In this document: piece after piece, positions 49,581-63,720 of the stretch | How the letters are laid out: the number at the start of each line of letters is the position of its first letter | Position numbering within the stretch: the first letter of the stretch is position 1 | Made by a program: the position numbers and the translations under genes | Assembly: GCA_008360975.2 (NCBI GenBank) | Contig: CM039182.1 | Span: 25,020,324-25,084,323 of the forward strand | Direction of reading: 5' to 3' | Source: Lichenostomus cassidix | Lineage: Eukaryota; Chordata; Aves; Passeriformes; Meliphagidae | Length of the DNA stretch: 64,000 bases | The notes under the pieces: generated by a model | What the model saw: the letters and a program-made list of their open reading frames with translations, nothing else | The model's database searches: none | Told to the model about the DNA's origin: nothing

Positions 49581-50595
49581 GGGGAGCCTGGATGCAACTC
49601 CCATGGCTGTCAGCAGGGAGCAGGACCTGTGGGGTGGTGTAAGGCAGACCCCTCCTGCGCCAAAAGGCTCTTCAGAACAGGAGCCAATCAAACATACACT
49701 TAGGGATTATCTTTTAATGTGGTCACAAAAGCAGACAAATCCCAGAGATCATCCAGACCTCCTTATTGTACTGATCCAAATAAAATGGAATCAGTGGGAC
49801 ATGGCTACTGCAGAGCAAAGTGTTAAAATGTTGTGGTGGGGAGATTAGCTTCACATTTTTGGATGTTGCTCATTATTTTCAAAAATTGCATTTCTGTATA
49901 TCTTACACCCAATTCTCTTGCCTTCTCTGGCAGTCCTTCATGAGCAGGCTGACCTTGCCCAGGCTGGTTGTGTGCTTATTCTTGGCCTGGGATTGAATTT
50001 GCTTCATTTGCCATTTCAAGAGTGTGACCTTCTGACTTGCACATTTGCTCCACAGTGGTCCTAAGGAATGGCAGTGGCTGTTATCCATTTCTTGATGGAT
50101 AGTTATTTAAGGGGGAATTTGCTTGGCTGCTTGTTTTTTTAGGACACCTCAGGAATAACTGAACTGTGTCAGATAATGAAGAGAAACCAATTCATCTCAT
50201 ACTCTTTTGCAAATCCCAGACACTGGGTTAATCACACAAATGATTAGGAATTCGAGGCAGACTGGTGGAACATTTTAATTCTGTTTGTTGAGAGCTGTAA
50301 ACATAATTGATTTACATTTCTCTGCAATAAGTTAATTTGAGAGAGTGCTCCCATAGTGAATAATATCAGATTCAAGGCTCTATGGCTTACAAATCTCAGT
50401 GGCTCCACTGGAGAAAATACAGATCACTCCTTGCCGCAAAAGGATGAAAAGGATAAAGACTAATGACTGGTAAATGTTGGCTTCCTGTAAACAGAAAATT
50501 ACCAAATCTGATAAATGCAATACATTAGCACTGTAACACAAGAAGCAACATGCTCTCCATTATCCCTGATAAGTTAATGGATCAGCGCTGAAATT

Positions 50596-50619
50596 AAAAA
50601 AAAAAAAAAAAAAAAAAAA
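50596..50619. repeat. Poly-A run of 24
   Basis: The longest homopolymer of the window. No recognisable retroposed body precedes it. Confidence 0.9.
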
Positions 50620-50931
50620 TTGGTTGCAAAGTCTCCACTATTCATAATAGTTTTGGATTTTAAAAAAAAACTTTGTTTCCTGGAAATACTACAATTAACT
50701 GACAGCATGATGTAGGAAGCATTATTCCAACACAAAATGTAGATTGGCTAAAGATAAAGATCCCTATAGAAGGACATCCTTTGAGACAGAATCTTTTGCT
50801 TTAATTGGGGTGAGTCAGAGATAGGGAGGGAGTGGGCTGAAGTCGGAAATGCAGCAGACTCAGATTCAAACTCCTGCTGATGCTGCAAACCTTAATCTTC
50901 ACTGGTTTGACTAAAAACTCCCCAATGCATC

Positions 50932-50948
50932 TTTTTTTTTTTTTTTTT
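50932..50948. repeat. Poly-T run of 17
   Basis: Followed by CCTTTTCTCTTTCCAG, so the whole stretch resembles a pyrimidine tract ending in AG, but no coding exon follows. Confidence 0.85.
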
Positions 50949-52578
50949 CCTTTTCTCTTTCCAGAAAAGCCTCTGTCTTTTCTGCCTGGAGCCAGATCTT
51001 ATGTGATCTTTTTTGTCTGTGTGAAAGAGAATTCTTATATTCCAGACAGCTCTGTGATCCTCCCAAGTAGGTAGGAGAAATAGAGACTGTGAAAGATTCC
51101 TTGCATACTATTGTTACCTCCAGTTTCTACAGCAGAGCAAAACAATTCAGAGACTAAAAAGGCTCAGCATTCAGTTTAATTTACCAAGCCCACTAAAAAT
51201 TCCATAATTAGTAAAAAAAAGTCCCCAAGCCCCCCAACAAATGGGGACAAAAGCCCCCTTATCAGAATGATGAAGTCCTTAGTCACAGTGAAATGAAGTT
51301 TAGTTAAATAATGCTTTGAAGCATTTCAGTAAATGTTAGTAATTGCCAATATGGAAAAAGTTTCCTTCTGGCACAGCCTAATCACAATGACAGGCAAAAT
51401 ATATCCCCTTCTTAATGTGATTAATGCAGGTCAGGGTTTGCCATGTGTTTTTGCAAGCATGGATGTTGCATGTGCCTCTGCCCTTGCCAACACTCATTTT
51501 CACAGCTCCTTGTTGCTGGCACAACTTCCCCAGCAGCCAGGCTGGAGCACTGAGCCTTGCTCACCTGTCCAGGTGAACTCCTTTGGTGCAGGATGCTTGG
51601 GTCCCAAGCCTGTCTTCTTAGGGAAGAAACTTTGTCATCACCTCTTGGTAAAACATGAGTAAGGCTCTTTTAAGTAGCAAAAGTTGAAAATATTTGTAAT
51701 GTTTGATACCAGCTTCTTGTAAGTAATGCTGCAAAAACAGCTCACCTGCATATATATTTATTACATCCCTAGTAATCCTAACCCTTACAGAGCTCAAATT
51801 TACATCCAAATCACTTTGCTAGCAAGTGGACTAATTTTTTTTTTTTTTTAATGAGGTTATTACAAAGGTGTGATTAACAACCACTGTAAATCTGAGTCTT
51901 TCTGGTCTCTGGAAAGAAAGAAAATAATAATTTTCAAATGAATCTAAAAATTCGACTGCATCACTAGAAAAGACAGGACGGATGTTTTCTGTCCTGTCCA
52001 GTGAATTTTAGGGATGCACTGTGAATGCTGCTGTGCTGTTAGGATGCATGGGACAGAAGCTATGCAGAAGATGCTGGCATAGGTGCTTGAAGGTTGAGTG
52101 GGTGTCTTACCTCCTCCTCTGCCAAAGCTCCAGTAAGAAGGATGCTAAGATCTCCAAATGTTAGTCTTTCCAGACATGGAAAACTCTAATTTCGTTTTAG
52201 CTCAGAGATCCTGGTCAAGACACTCAGAAACACCCAGCTATTGGCTGCCATGAGAAGCAGATAAATATTAGAAGTTTGCTGGGAAATGCAGTTAACATTA
52301 ATGAAGTGCTAGCATTTTGTTAAATTACAAAAGAAACGGAACAGGACCTTGTGCTGTGAAATTGTTCCCAAAGTCAGTGGTGACTGTTACTCACGCAGTC
52401 AGATGGGGTGCCAGTGTTAGTGGCAAGGACTTGTCCAATATTGTTGTCCTGAGACAGACACAGGCCCCATCCTTTCCCATTTCTTAGCAATTTCATCTGA
52501 CTTGTCTCAAAACCTGAGTTTCTCAGAGACATGAGAATGATTCCCCCAAACTCTTGTAGATTCACAGGATCCAGTGAG

Positions 52579-52637
52579 GAGAAGGTTCTCCATAGGTGAA
52601 TGTTCTCCAATTAGCTAGAGAAGGTTCTCCATAGGTG
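52579..52637. repeat. 20-bp direct repeat with 39-bp period
   Basis: GAGAAGGTTCTCCATAGGTG occurs at 52579-52598 and again, unchanged, at 52618-52637. The spacer contains a further GTTCTCCA core. The unit has an internal palindrome (GAGAAGGTTCTC). Confidence 0.9.
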
Positions 52638-55600
52638 CAGCCCTGAGTGGGTTATGTTTCACCCTGTTTTTCTGCTGTGAGTTTAATGGCACATGATCTT
52701 TATGAAGCATTCCCCAGTCTTTAAAAGCATCATGTTTTCCCTCTTTCAGTCTCATTTTTCAAATCTTCTTTACTCACGAAATGTGTAATGTATGACAATG
52801 GTACATATGTTCTGAATAGGTCACTGGTAACCTCTGCTTAAGATGAGGAGCACAGATCTGACCTAACTTCCATTTTGAAACCTTGTCATGCTCTTGAAAA
52901 ACATGATCCTGATTTTGTAATGATCAGCTCACTTAGATTTACAGCCCTTTGCTTTGTTTTACAGCCCCAAGCTCCCCTTGTTTTTTCAAATATCAGCAAG
53001 TTTTTGTTGCACCTGATCATTCTGATGGCTCTGGGAGCACACTGCACGGGGAGCCAGTGGCTCAGCTCTTCTAAAGCCATGCCTGATGGAGGCTGCTGTT
53101 TTGCATCCTTGTCTGCGCTGAAGTGCTTCAAAAGTGTCTGGCTCATGGCTGGGCTTTCTAAGCTTCATATTGCATTCCCTGGAAACAGGCAGATTCATCT
53201 TGCTACAGAGATGGGTCTAGCATAACTCATTCATCAATGCTTTCTGATGGGACAATATTTCATTGACAGAAAAGAAAAACATTTTTAAAATGGTCCTTCA
53301 CAGGATGAGCTGTTGCCCCAGGCTATTGATCATAGTGATTCATAGCAATTTCATTTCTTTTGGGAAGTGTTCTCACCGCTGCTCTAGGCCACTGTGTACC
53401 AGGATCTGTCAGCTTGGGTGGACTGACTTGCTCCATGGGGAACCTGGTGTCGGTAGGGTACTGAGATGTATGATTTCCACAATGTGGAATTATTGATTAC
53501 TTTCCTCCCCAATTTTCAGATGAATTTCTCAGACAGATGAATGTACATGTTATGTTTTGTTAATCAGTTTCTCCGAAATATTTCAGTTTTTCATGGCTGA
53601 AACCACTGTGTTGACTCATGCTTGGTTCAAGAGCAGCTCTGAAGGATGCTGGTAGTCATAACACTGTGGTTTTTAACCTATGCCTCAGAAATTAGTCTAA
53701 AACCAATAGCCTGGAATAAACCTGAAAGATAAATGTACACAGTGGAACTTGCTCATAGTAAAGTCTGATATCAAGGGACCTCATCTGCCACTGATAAATG
53801 ACTTCACTAAGGGGTTTTACAGAACAGGTGCTTCAGGAAATTTGTAACTTGTGTAACATCGAAAAACATCCTGGTGAGAAAATTACTTGTAGCAGTTGCA
53901 GGCATGTAATGATCCTTGGAAAATTGGTGTGCAGAGCCAGGCGTTCAATACCAGAGCTCAGAGGTTTGAGCACTGCCTTGCTGTGATCTTAGAGAGATGC
54001 ACCACTTACCTACACTCTTAAATATTGAACACTTCAGCAATAGCTAGACAACCTTACTCAGTTTTTGCTGGTATTTTTCATTCTGTTTCATTAGGTTTTC
54101 TTTTTGTTTTTTTGTTTTTTTTTTAAATAATGTAAGAGTTCAAAAATACCAAAGCTGTTGCAATGTGGCCACTCCTAAAGGTGCACTAAGGCAGTTCTAG
54201 CTACATTTGTCCACTTGCTTAAAGTCAGTAATCAAAGTCAAGTCAGTTTATAAGGTGATTATGTCTGGGCAGTCCTGTTTTGAGGAACTTGGGTTAATTC
54301 TGTTTTCCAGCATGATGACAATGGCTATATCCTCAAAAAATGGTATGTATCTATCAATTTTTTTTTAAAGATAATGGAATTTCTTGCTAATCATGAGATG
54401 TAGTAAGTAACCTGCAGGGTGCAAGCCATGCTCTATATTTAATAAAGTCTGAAGTAATAAATAATAAACCTTTTATGAGAGGTTAGTCTTGAGTAAAGAA
54501 GAGATATAAGAATTTCTTTATCCATTTTCTAAATAAATGTAGCTACCAGAAATGGAACAATCCTTTTACTCTAATGCATTTTGAAACTTTTCAAGGGAGT
54601 TTTGTTTTCTGCTGACAGTAGAAACAACCTAAAGACAACATGAAAAAAGACTTTGATAAAGAAATCTTTGAAATATTGTGGTATTAGCTGGAAAATATTT
54701 TGCTGGTGTTTTTGCACCTAGCCTCTTCTCATGAAGTTTTCCATGGGAAATGGTGGGTAATGCCATAACGAGAAACAGCTTTATCTTACCCTTTAATAGA
54801 GAGCTAACTTTTAAGTGATTCCAGCCAAGATTTACAGACACGGACAGGGCACTGTTATATATTAGGATCTTTAATTGCACATACTTAATCTGATATCATA
54901 AGCTTCTATCCAATAAGATATCCATCAATAATGGATATGACAAATGCCATTTTCTAACTGTAAGATCTCATTCAGATAAAGACTCACCTAATTAAGTGTG
55001 ATTAAAATACCTCCTTCTTGTAAAACATGCATTTACATCTGAATAGGGATGGTTTGCAACCCATCCTTGGCTACATTCCTTGAGTGTGACTCTGATGCTA
55101 ATGTGTAGTTTTGGTTCTTGCTGGAAGCAGTTCTCCCAGCTCTGAAACCCTAATTTACATTTATTCTAATAGCAGGTGATTCCTTGGTATTCATTCCTCC
55201 AGTTTCTGAAACAATCTTTTTGTTGCTTCTTCTCATATAGAATGAATAATAAAATTAATATCATGCACAAGTGGGGATAAAGATGATGAGGAAAAGTACT
55301 TCTGCTTTCACCTCCTTCCTCTCCCCCATGCTTACTTCAAATCAGGTGCAGATTGGTCTTGTATCAGTGCCACAGATTCAGGTCTTTCTCACACACCCTT
55401 TCCTGAGATGTCAGGTCTATGTGAGTAAATTAAGTGTAAGTAAAATTAGACAAAACTATTTAAATGAGTGAACAAATATCTTTGTACAATTTTTAAGAAT
55501 CAGAAGTCAAAAACAAGCCCTTCAATCCAATGTGTTGTAGAGGTTGAATATCAGCATAATGGAGTAACCTGGGAGGTCTGAGCCCATTTGTACATATCTT

Positions 55601-58600
55601 GGGAAGTGTGACAATAAAATGTATTTCACTCCACAGAAGTCAAAGATGCACTTGGAGAGCCTTTCTCTCTGCATGAACTGGCATCTTGCCTCTCTTTCAG
55701 CAGCCTGGCCAAGCATCTGCTTCACCAGTGAGCACAGAGCAATTGGTTCTGAACCAGCAATTTTCCAAATCATTAGACACTGACCAAGCACCAGCTCGAG
55801 TTTTTTAGGAAATTTATTTAAAAAGATTTATCAAAGCAGCAAATTCAACTGCATTTAAAATTAATAAAAGAAACACTTATATTGAAAGGCCTAATTTACT
55901 ATCTGTGGGACTTGCATTGCAAACTTAGAGGCCTGAAGAAATTCTGAAGCAGATCTTCATGCACTTCATGTAAAAATTCTAGCCCTTTATTTAAAAAAAG
56001 AAATCACATTTTATCAATTAAATGTACTCGAGCAGGATAAGGACTAGATTGAATTCATTCATCTGCTGGGTTTGAGCTGGCCAGTCTTGCTGCTCCCTCC
56101 AGCCTCCAGTCAGGCTCCATCTTTAGTCTGCTCTGTTGCACTGATACTCTGCTTGCACAGCTTGTCGCAGCAATTCCTGACTAGAACTGGGAAGCAGAAT
56201 GAGCCCAGACAGCAGATCCAACAAGTCTAGACCAGATGCTGATTTATTTTCCCAAAGGGCAAAACTGCATTTTTCTCATTGATCTCAAATACCATTATTT
56301 CCCATTGTGGGAAATGGTGACCTCCTCAACACCTGAGTATGAATTGCTGGTTTTGCTCACTTTTGCCATCTTGCATTACCTGTGCATTTCAATTGTCTTC
56401 ACATTATCAGAAGTCTGATACGTATATCTGGTTTTTACCAAATGCTGTAGAATTTTATTAAAAAGAAAATTCCTCAATAACTTGTATATCTAGTATGTGA
56501 TCTTGATCCAGGTGAAGACAATACAGAGAAATTTTCCAAAGGATTTACTTGTGCCTCTTGGTGTAACAATTTTTGTCCTTCATTGCCTCTGGCTTTTCTT
56601 GGCAGCAACCATTTTTCACATTTAAGTGGCTCCTGACTTGAAGTATGATTCTTTGTATTTCAGAAGAATTTAATCGACATCCCAGAAGGAAAAGATGCAA
56701 GGCCTAATGGAATCTACTTAATAACATAAGTTAGCAAAAATTCTCACTTATCTCCCTGCTTCCTCATCTCATACATAGCTCTGCAAATGGATACCTGCAC
56801 TGAATTTGAGAACAGCGATGGGCTCAGTTCTTGGTGGCAGCAATAAAGGATTTATCCAGAGAGAATAATATCTTTAAATAAATCTTCAATATGTCAGTTA
56901 GTTTAAAAAGAACCAATCCAAACAAACAAAAAAATTTAAAAAAAAAAAGGAGGTGAAAGAGGATGGCATAATCAGGTTGCACTAGTCTGATCTGAAGATC
57001 TATTTAATGTCTAACCTGAAGCCTGGGCTGGGGACACTTTTTTTTTTTTGCTTTCCATCTAGCTCAGTATTGTTCATGACAAAAACTCCCACAGAATTTA
57101 GAGAAAGAATCAGTCTTTCTCCTCCAGGATATTGTCTAGCTTGGATCATCACGGCACAGTGACAAAGCACTTTTGAGGTCAGGTGGGGCACTGTGTATCA
57201 CCTCATGAATGACCTTGTCACAGCTGAATTTCTGCTCACAAGTGACTTTTGCCATTATCACATTGAGAAACAGGAGGTGAGTGCATGTGGAAGGATTTGT
57301 GACCCTACAATTCTGCGTGGCAGAAGAGCCAGGCAGTCTTCAACTGAGAGAGGGGTTATGATCCTGAATAACTGCTTTTCATGTTACTTCAGTTTGCCCA
57401 GGATTGTGAATCCTTTATTTCAAATATGAAATTCTGAAATTGTTTGTGTAGCATGCTTTTTCTTTGTATAATGTGGTATAAGTCCATGTAGGTTTCATGC
57501 TTTTGCAGCCAAATTTTAATCTTTCATACTTGTCACATGCAGCATGAAGCTGTGGCTCATGGCTGTGTCTTTGATATCTTTGAAAGTGAGCATGGAAATA
57601 CAATTGCAATTCTGCACTACAATGCATGATAATTTTACCATGGCTTTCAGCAGTATCCAGACCAAGAAACAGGCTGAGGGCATAGACCCCAAAGAGAGGG
57701 AGATGTCCACTGTCTCTGTGGATGCTATTAGTGCTTCATCTCTTTGCTAGAAAATTTAATCCGCTATGCATTCTCGTAATATAGCCAGGAATATACAACA
57801 AAAATACGTGGACCAGGTATATAATCACTTGGATATACCAGTACACGGATTTTATAGTATCTTCCAAGTTATCTTCAAAGTTATCAGTGTATTTCTTTCT
57901 TTTGTTTTTATAAGGATATTGCTTGTTGAGATTTTTATTGTTGCAGTGAGCTTTTACTCCCAGAAGATTTTATTTTGGTGATACATTCTTGCCATCCAGT
58001 GTGGTGTGGTAGCAGATCTATCTAGAGATCCTACACAGCTAGCCATAGCCAGTGGTGAAAGAAAACAATATTTCAGTATATTTAGTGTTGCTTTGAGACA
58101 TTGTCTTTGGGAATATGTTGGTAATGAGCTCCAGTCTTTGCAAATATGAATCTGTTTTCTGGATTTCATCTGATTCTGGGGATGCAGTCACTCTGGAGTA
58201 TCATCAAACTATAGAACTGCAATTCTTCATATTTTCAAGCTTCCCATGCAAGGTAATTCATCTACTGAACTTCTTGCATATGCACATTCAACTTTCTAGA
58301 ACTTTTTATTATAAGTAATTTAACAAGATACATTTCACTTTGGTTTATAGGAAAAATATTCCTAGGCATGTTTAGATCTATAATTTTGCTTATCAAACAC
58401 CAGAACAAAGGGGAAGATATTTTTTGCAGAATATTTACCTATCTACCCATGCTATATATTCTAGAGCTTTCACAGCTGCATAACTTCCAAGGGAAAAAGG
58501 GAGACCTCAAATTACCAAATGTAAATCACACAGGACATGTACATTATCCTATGAAATGTACAGTAGAATCACAGTGAGGATCTCATCTCATGATGGTTCT

Positions 58601-60123
58601 GTGTGTGCCCTAATAAGGCTCAGTTTGGACTACAGAAAGTTACCTATTGTACCTTTTTCTGTCTTAAAATTTGGCTGCTGTTCAGGTAGAGAGTGAGTTT
58701 GTATTATTTTCAACATAAAAGTTATAAACCCCCCTGTAATTCTTAATGTGAAATTGATTCTTACAATCCTTTGAAAAATACAGAGTGACTAAGCACATAC
58801 TGTTTTTACATATTTTACAACGTGTTAAAAGTAAAAATCCCTTCCCACTAGAAGAAAAGTCTGACATTTTTCTCCCTACAAGATGATCAAATAATTCACC
58901 ACATCTATGATCACAATAATATACATTGTGAAGGGGCAAATCTATCTGGAACAAACCAAGGGCTAATGTGAGCAAACAGCCCACCTCACACCTTTGCAGC
59001 AAAAAGAATTCTCTGGGGGACTTGAGGACTCTGCCTTCAGAGTTTGAAAATACCTGGTATATTATCAGAGATGTATTTTTGGTACATTTCTTCTAGGACA
59101 GGCTGGGAAAGTCAATTAGCCCTACTGGGTGATTAGTGCAGTGCCAGCTCATGTGTTTAATTCAGGCTGGGTTTAGGGAAGGTGTGACACAGTAGTGCGG
59201 CTGAAAAGACTAATCTGCCCTAAAGTTAAATGCAGTAGAAATATCACCCTGAGAGCACAGACAAGCCAAAGCAAGGTCTGGAAGAGATGTCAGCTGCGGC
59301 CAGGATTGCATCCTCAGAGAATTTCTTGGACCCACAGGCTGAGAGGCCCCAAAAGCTGCTGTGGTGTCCACATGGTGGGGCAGGAGCCCCTTGCCCCATG
59401 GCTGCAGCACCCAGAGTGATGCCCAGGGATGGGGCTGCCCCATCCTGGACAGGGTGGTGGGATGAGCCCTGGACTTTCAGAGAGACCCCATAGCTCCTGG
59501 TCCCCGGAGAGCTCTAACACCCAAACTTTGTTCAGTCTTGTACATCTCATTTTCTGCACTATTTTCTTGCCTTTAGAAAGAAATCATTGTAGAGCAGTTG
59601 TGATTCATGAGCAGATATTAATACATTCATGTAGATAAATATTTGGTTCTCTTCAGCTCTGTGGAAAACAATTAGATGATGAACAGATTGTGACTAAGTA
59701 CAATTAATAGTGCCAGAGTGTGCCTTCACAGGGGAATAAATACAACAATTAGTGTCTTATTTTATCAGTTGTGTAGGTTTGTTTCTAATTATAAAGGCAT
59801 TCACAGAGCAGTCTAATACAATACACAAGCTGAATACAAAACATCAGCTCCTTTCAGATGCCAGGACCGTGTAACTTGGGAAGAATAAAACCTACTATGG
59901 AGCTGAAAATTTTTCTGGACTGTTGCAAGCTCAGAGGCCATCTTTGCTTTTTAGAAAACTAGAGGATAGTTGATTGAAGAAACTTTGGGGTCCAAGCCTG
60001 AGCTCCAGCCTGGACACTGATAACCACAAGCTCAAGTGACAGGGCTCTGCTGGGAGTCAGGGTGTGCACAACAGAGCATGGCACCCTATGGACCCAGCTG
60101 CAGGGCTTTCACTCTGCTGCTGG

Positions 60124-60161
60124 CTGTGCCTTTTCCTGCTGTGCCTTTTCCTGCTGTGCCT
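60124..60161. repeat. 15-bp tandem duplication
   Basis: CTGTGCCTTTTCCTG occurs twice in full (60124-60138 and 60139-60153) and starts a third time. In one frame it reads as a repeated five-residue unit, but that frame is not a recognised gene. Confidence 0.88.
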
Positions 60162-63100
60162 CAGGATGGAGGTCAGCTTCCTCTGAAATGTCTGTCAGAA
60201 CAGGTGCTGGGAGTCAGGATGCAGGAAAGCAAAGCTGCAGTGTTAGCTCAGTGCCCTCAGGTGCCCTCTGTGAGGTGCAGAGCATCAGACACCCAGGTAG
60301 GGGCTGCCCATACAGCTGCAATTGGTTCCTGTTTGGCTATGCATTATATCTAGACTTAAATTACAAGGTCACATTTCATATGGGATAACTTCTATCAACT
60401 GGAGCTTCTCAACTCTGGTGAACCCCAGCAGATATTTTTGGGGGTGAGAGAAGAGCTATCCTTGCCATGTAGTGTCTAGTCAAATCCCATGGGAAAAGCT
60501 GTCTCAATTCTTGGAAGGCAAACCAGCTCTCAGGAATGGTCACAGTGTTTTCATTACAATTTCTGCCCTGCTTCTGCCTGTAAAAGCCTTGCAACCTTTT
60601 AGTTGAAATGGTCTGCTGAGGTGCTGATGGCTAATCCCATGCTGTTAAAATGCAGGGCTCTGGATAACCTCAAAGGCAGGTTTCACCTGCCACATCATTC
60701 GGTATAGAGAGGAACATTGGTGGGTAATTGGTCATGTGTTAGTCAGTAACCTCATATTAGCTCTTGATGTCAGTAAATTTCCTTTTGTTATTGGAAATAA
60801 GGGTGGTCTTGGTTCTTTTCTAAGGAGACAGAAAACATGATAATTCCCGAGTTCTCCACAGCTCCCTGGCACTGTCAGCAGCACATGCTGTTGCGTTATT
60901 CAGTTTCAAATCGATCCCTACTTTAATTGCTCTTGCACTTTCCTGTGCATTGTTATAGCACTCAAGAATTACTTCAAAAGTGCTATTGTTTTTCTAAAAC
61001 ATATCTTATTGTTAAAAAGATCTGAGGTGTTCTATGCAAATGCTGCCATTCATCTTTTGCTTTTAGCTGGATTGTTTTGAGTAAGATCAGCTAGAACTTT
61101 GATAACTTAGCTTCTGTTCACGTGCAGATAAATCCAAAATTGAAGGGGGCAGTGGGTGCTTTCAGCTGCAGAGCATGGCAATAAACAGAGCACCAGCTGT
61201 GTGGCACTGTCCCTGCCCTATGTCCCTGCCAGCCCCAACTGCCTTGGGATGGTGTGGTGAGGAAGGCATGTGCCATTGGCAAATGAAAGCAAATCATTTC
61301 CCCTCTCTGTACACACTCAGCATGTGAACATCTGGAATACAGAAATACAGGAGGCCTGAAGGCCCTCCTACCCTTGCTCTTGCCCTGAAACCAGCCTCTC
61401 CTGGAATATGGGGCAAAACCTAAGTGGAATTGCATGGGCCTGACCTCCTCCATTTGCCTCCCTCTCACTCATGGTGGTGATTCATCTCCTCTCAGAGACT
61501 GAAAGCTGAAGGAGCACAGACTCAGAAAAATATCAGGTGTGTTGTGAGGCAATAGCAGAAAAATCAGTTTAAACAGAAAAAGAAAGTTCCAGAACTTCTG
61601 CCAGAAGTAGAAAGAACATCTATGTATACATGTATGCATATTTTCTATATACTGTAATGATTCAATGTACAGCATCCAGTAATGACTTGAGCTAGTTCTG
61701 GACCTCACAAAAAGCCCACCTTGAATTGTATAAAAGTCTATTGTACCAAAGGTGATATTCAGACTGAAAGCTGTTGTTCAACCAGAAAGGACCTTCTGTA
61801 ATTTAAATTAGTCTCAATATGCTTGAAAAAGCACATACCATAAAAAGCCTGGGCTTAGATTATTTTCTTAAAGGCACAAAAAACTTCAACTGATATAGTT
61901 TAAGAAATGCAAATTTTTTTCTAAGGCTAATTTTCATGGAGGCAATCTTCTGTTGCCCTCTTCCCTCTGCCAAATAAGCTTTTACAAATCTTCAGATTGG
62001 TTATTTGCAGCTGTATTTTCTGAAGTCATTATTCATTTTCTTTTCTTTATGAGGACTTACAGACGTTTCAAAGCAGTGCATTGCTGAAACATAAATTTAA
62101 AGAGGGCTTTAAATTTCAGGTGAAATGTCAATAAATGGTAAAGCTCTTTTATTTTCTACAATAAAAGCATTTTCTGCTTCTTTCTTGAGGTTGTATGCAT
62201 ACTACCAGTGCTCTTGTCTTGAACTTTTTTCTGTATCACCTCGGAAGAGAACTGCTTCAGTTTTCATTTACCAGAATTTTCTTTTAATCTCCTTAAATTG
62301 TCTTTCCTCTCATTGATTCTAGTGTGTTGATTAGATTTGTAATGACTATAATGAGTGCACAGACTAAGACCAGACTTAATGTTTGCAGACAACACAAACC
62401 AATCCAGAAGTATGTCACGTGCTGTTGTTCTTATGTATCTTCTGTTGCTCGTCCCCAAAACAAAACACAAGCAATCCTTTGCTTCATATTAAGCAAAGCA
62501 AATCATCAGCAGACTGCAAGCAGATTATTTATCAAACTTCATCCATAAAATGGAAGCAGCCCCCAAAATTTTTTTTCTGTCTGAACTCCTCAGAAATCAA
62601 TGTGGTGGTTGCAGGTGTTGTGTTTTAACATTTCTATTGGCTCAGGTAGTAGTAGAGTTAATTCACACTAATAGAGACATAAAAATGAAAATCAAATAAC
62701 AGCAGATGAATTCTAGATTGTTTCCTGAGCCTTTGTTTGTCATTGTAACTCTACACCAAATACCCTGAAAGCTTTGTGCACATATGACAGCAATTCCCAT
62801 CACGGCCTGGTGAACAGGTCTTTCTTCCGCCAGAAGAGATTTTGTGCTGTTGACCCAATGTAGCTATGCATGATATTTTTAATTACAGAATTATTCTGCC
62901 TTCCCAGGGACTAGAGAAATAAACACTATAAACTCATTAGCTTTTGCTGAACTGCACTCTTCTATTGTCGAAGAGCCTTGGGCAGCCAAGGTCCATGCTA
63001 CTCCCCCAGGAACCACCATTATGCCAGTATAAATTCATTTGACTTCAGTGAAGTTCCTGCCCTTACACAACACAGAGAGATCAGACTGGACCAATTGTCT

Positions 63101-63402
63101 TTAGCAATGTTTTTCTCTGTTACTGGATAGATCGCATGTACAAACTTTAATTTAATAAAATCAGTGTATCTAGCATAAACCAGATGGACTAAGGTTTGTT
63201 GACAAAATGGATAGGTTATTTTCAAGGACACTGATTCACGGTCTTCCAAAGAAAAATAGCATTTAACAGATCTATTGTTGTCGAATAAACAGCAGAGAAA
63301 CTGGGGAAGGTTGATTTACCTAATGTTATTTTTATATTTTAGAAGTATTTTGCGGGGTATGAAGATGCATTAGGCAAAAAGTGAACCTTTTATTATTTCT
63401 TT

Positions 63403-63720
63403 AGAATCACAGAATCATGTAGGTTGAATGGGAGGCCAACCTCTCCAAGCCCCTGCTCTTAGCAATGTCAAGGGTCAGGGTGTCCAGTCTGTCCTTGCAT
63501 ACTTCCAAGGATGAAGATTCCACAACTTCTGGATACCTGTTCCTGTTCTTGACCACTTTTTTGGTGAAACCTTTTTTTATGAATGCAGTTGGCCTTTCCC
63601 TTTCTTCAGCTTGAGCTTGTTTCCTCTTTTCCTTTTACTGTGCAGGTCTGAGAGCAACATTAATTCATCTTCTCTATGATTTCCCCTTAAACAGCTGAAG
63701 AGAACAGCAAAATATCTATT
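63403..63720 (-). mobile_element. CR1 LINE 3' end, minus strand, diverged
   Basis: AGAATCACAGAATCATGTAG opens the inverted tail, followed by GGTTGAATGGGAGGCCAACC, CAGGGTGTCCAGTCTGTCC, CCAAGGATGAAGATTCCACA and ACCACTTTTTTGGTGAAACC, the inverted CR1 order. It is diverged, and its 5' end (rightward) is unclear and may extend toward the end of the window. Confidence 0.85.

Larger units (their letters stand above)
49581..63402. other. Intergenic DNA, 49.6-63.4 kb
   Basis: Nearly 14 kb with no recognised exon or transposon body. It holds homopolymers (A24 at 50596-50619, T17 at 50932-50948), a 39-bp-period duplication (52579-52637), a 15-bp duplication (60124-60161), a GC-richer patch (about 59270-59510), and AT-rich, TAAT-containing stretches (50160-50590 and 59590-59830). 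I looked for tachykinin (TAC1) and homeobox exon motifs and saw none. Confidence 0.5.

Noticed and set aside
49247..49597. 116-codon minus-strand frame.
   Set aside because: It lies inside the inverted CR1 and is decayed LINE sequence, not a host gene.
61118..61468. 116-codon minus-strand frame.
   Set aside because: It starts with GTG rather than ATG and shows no domain.
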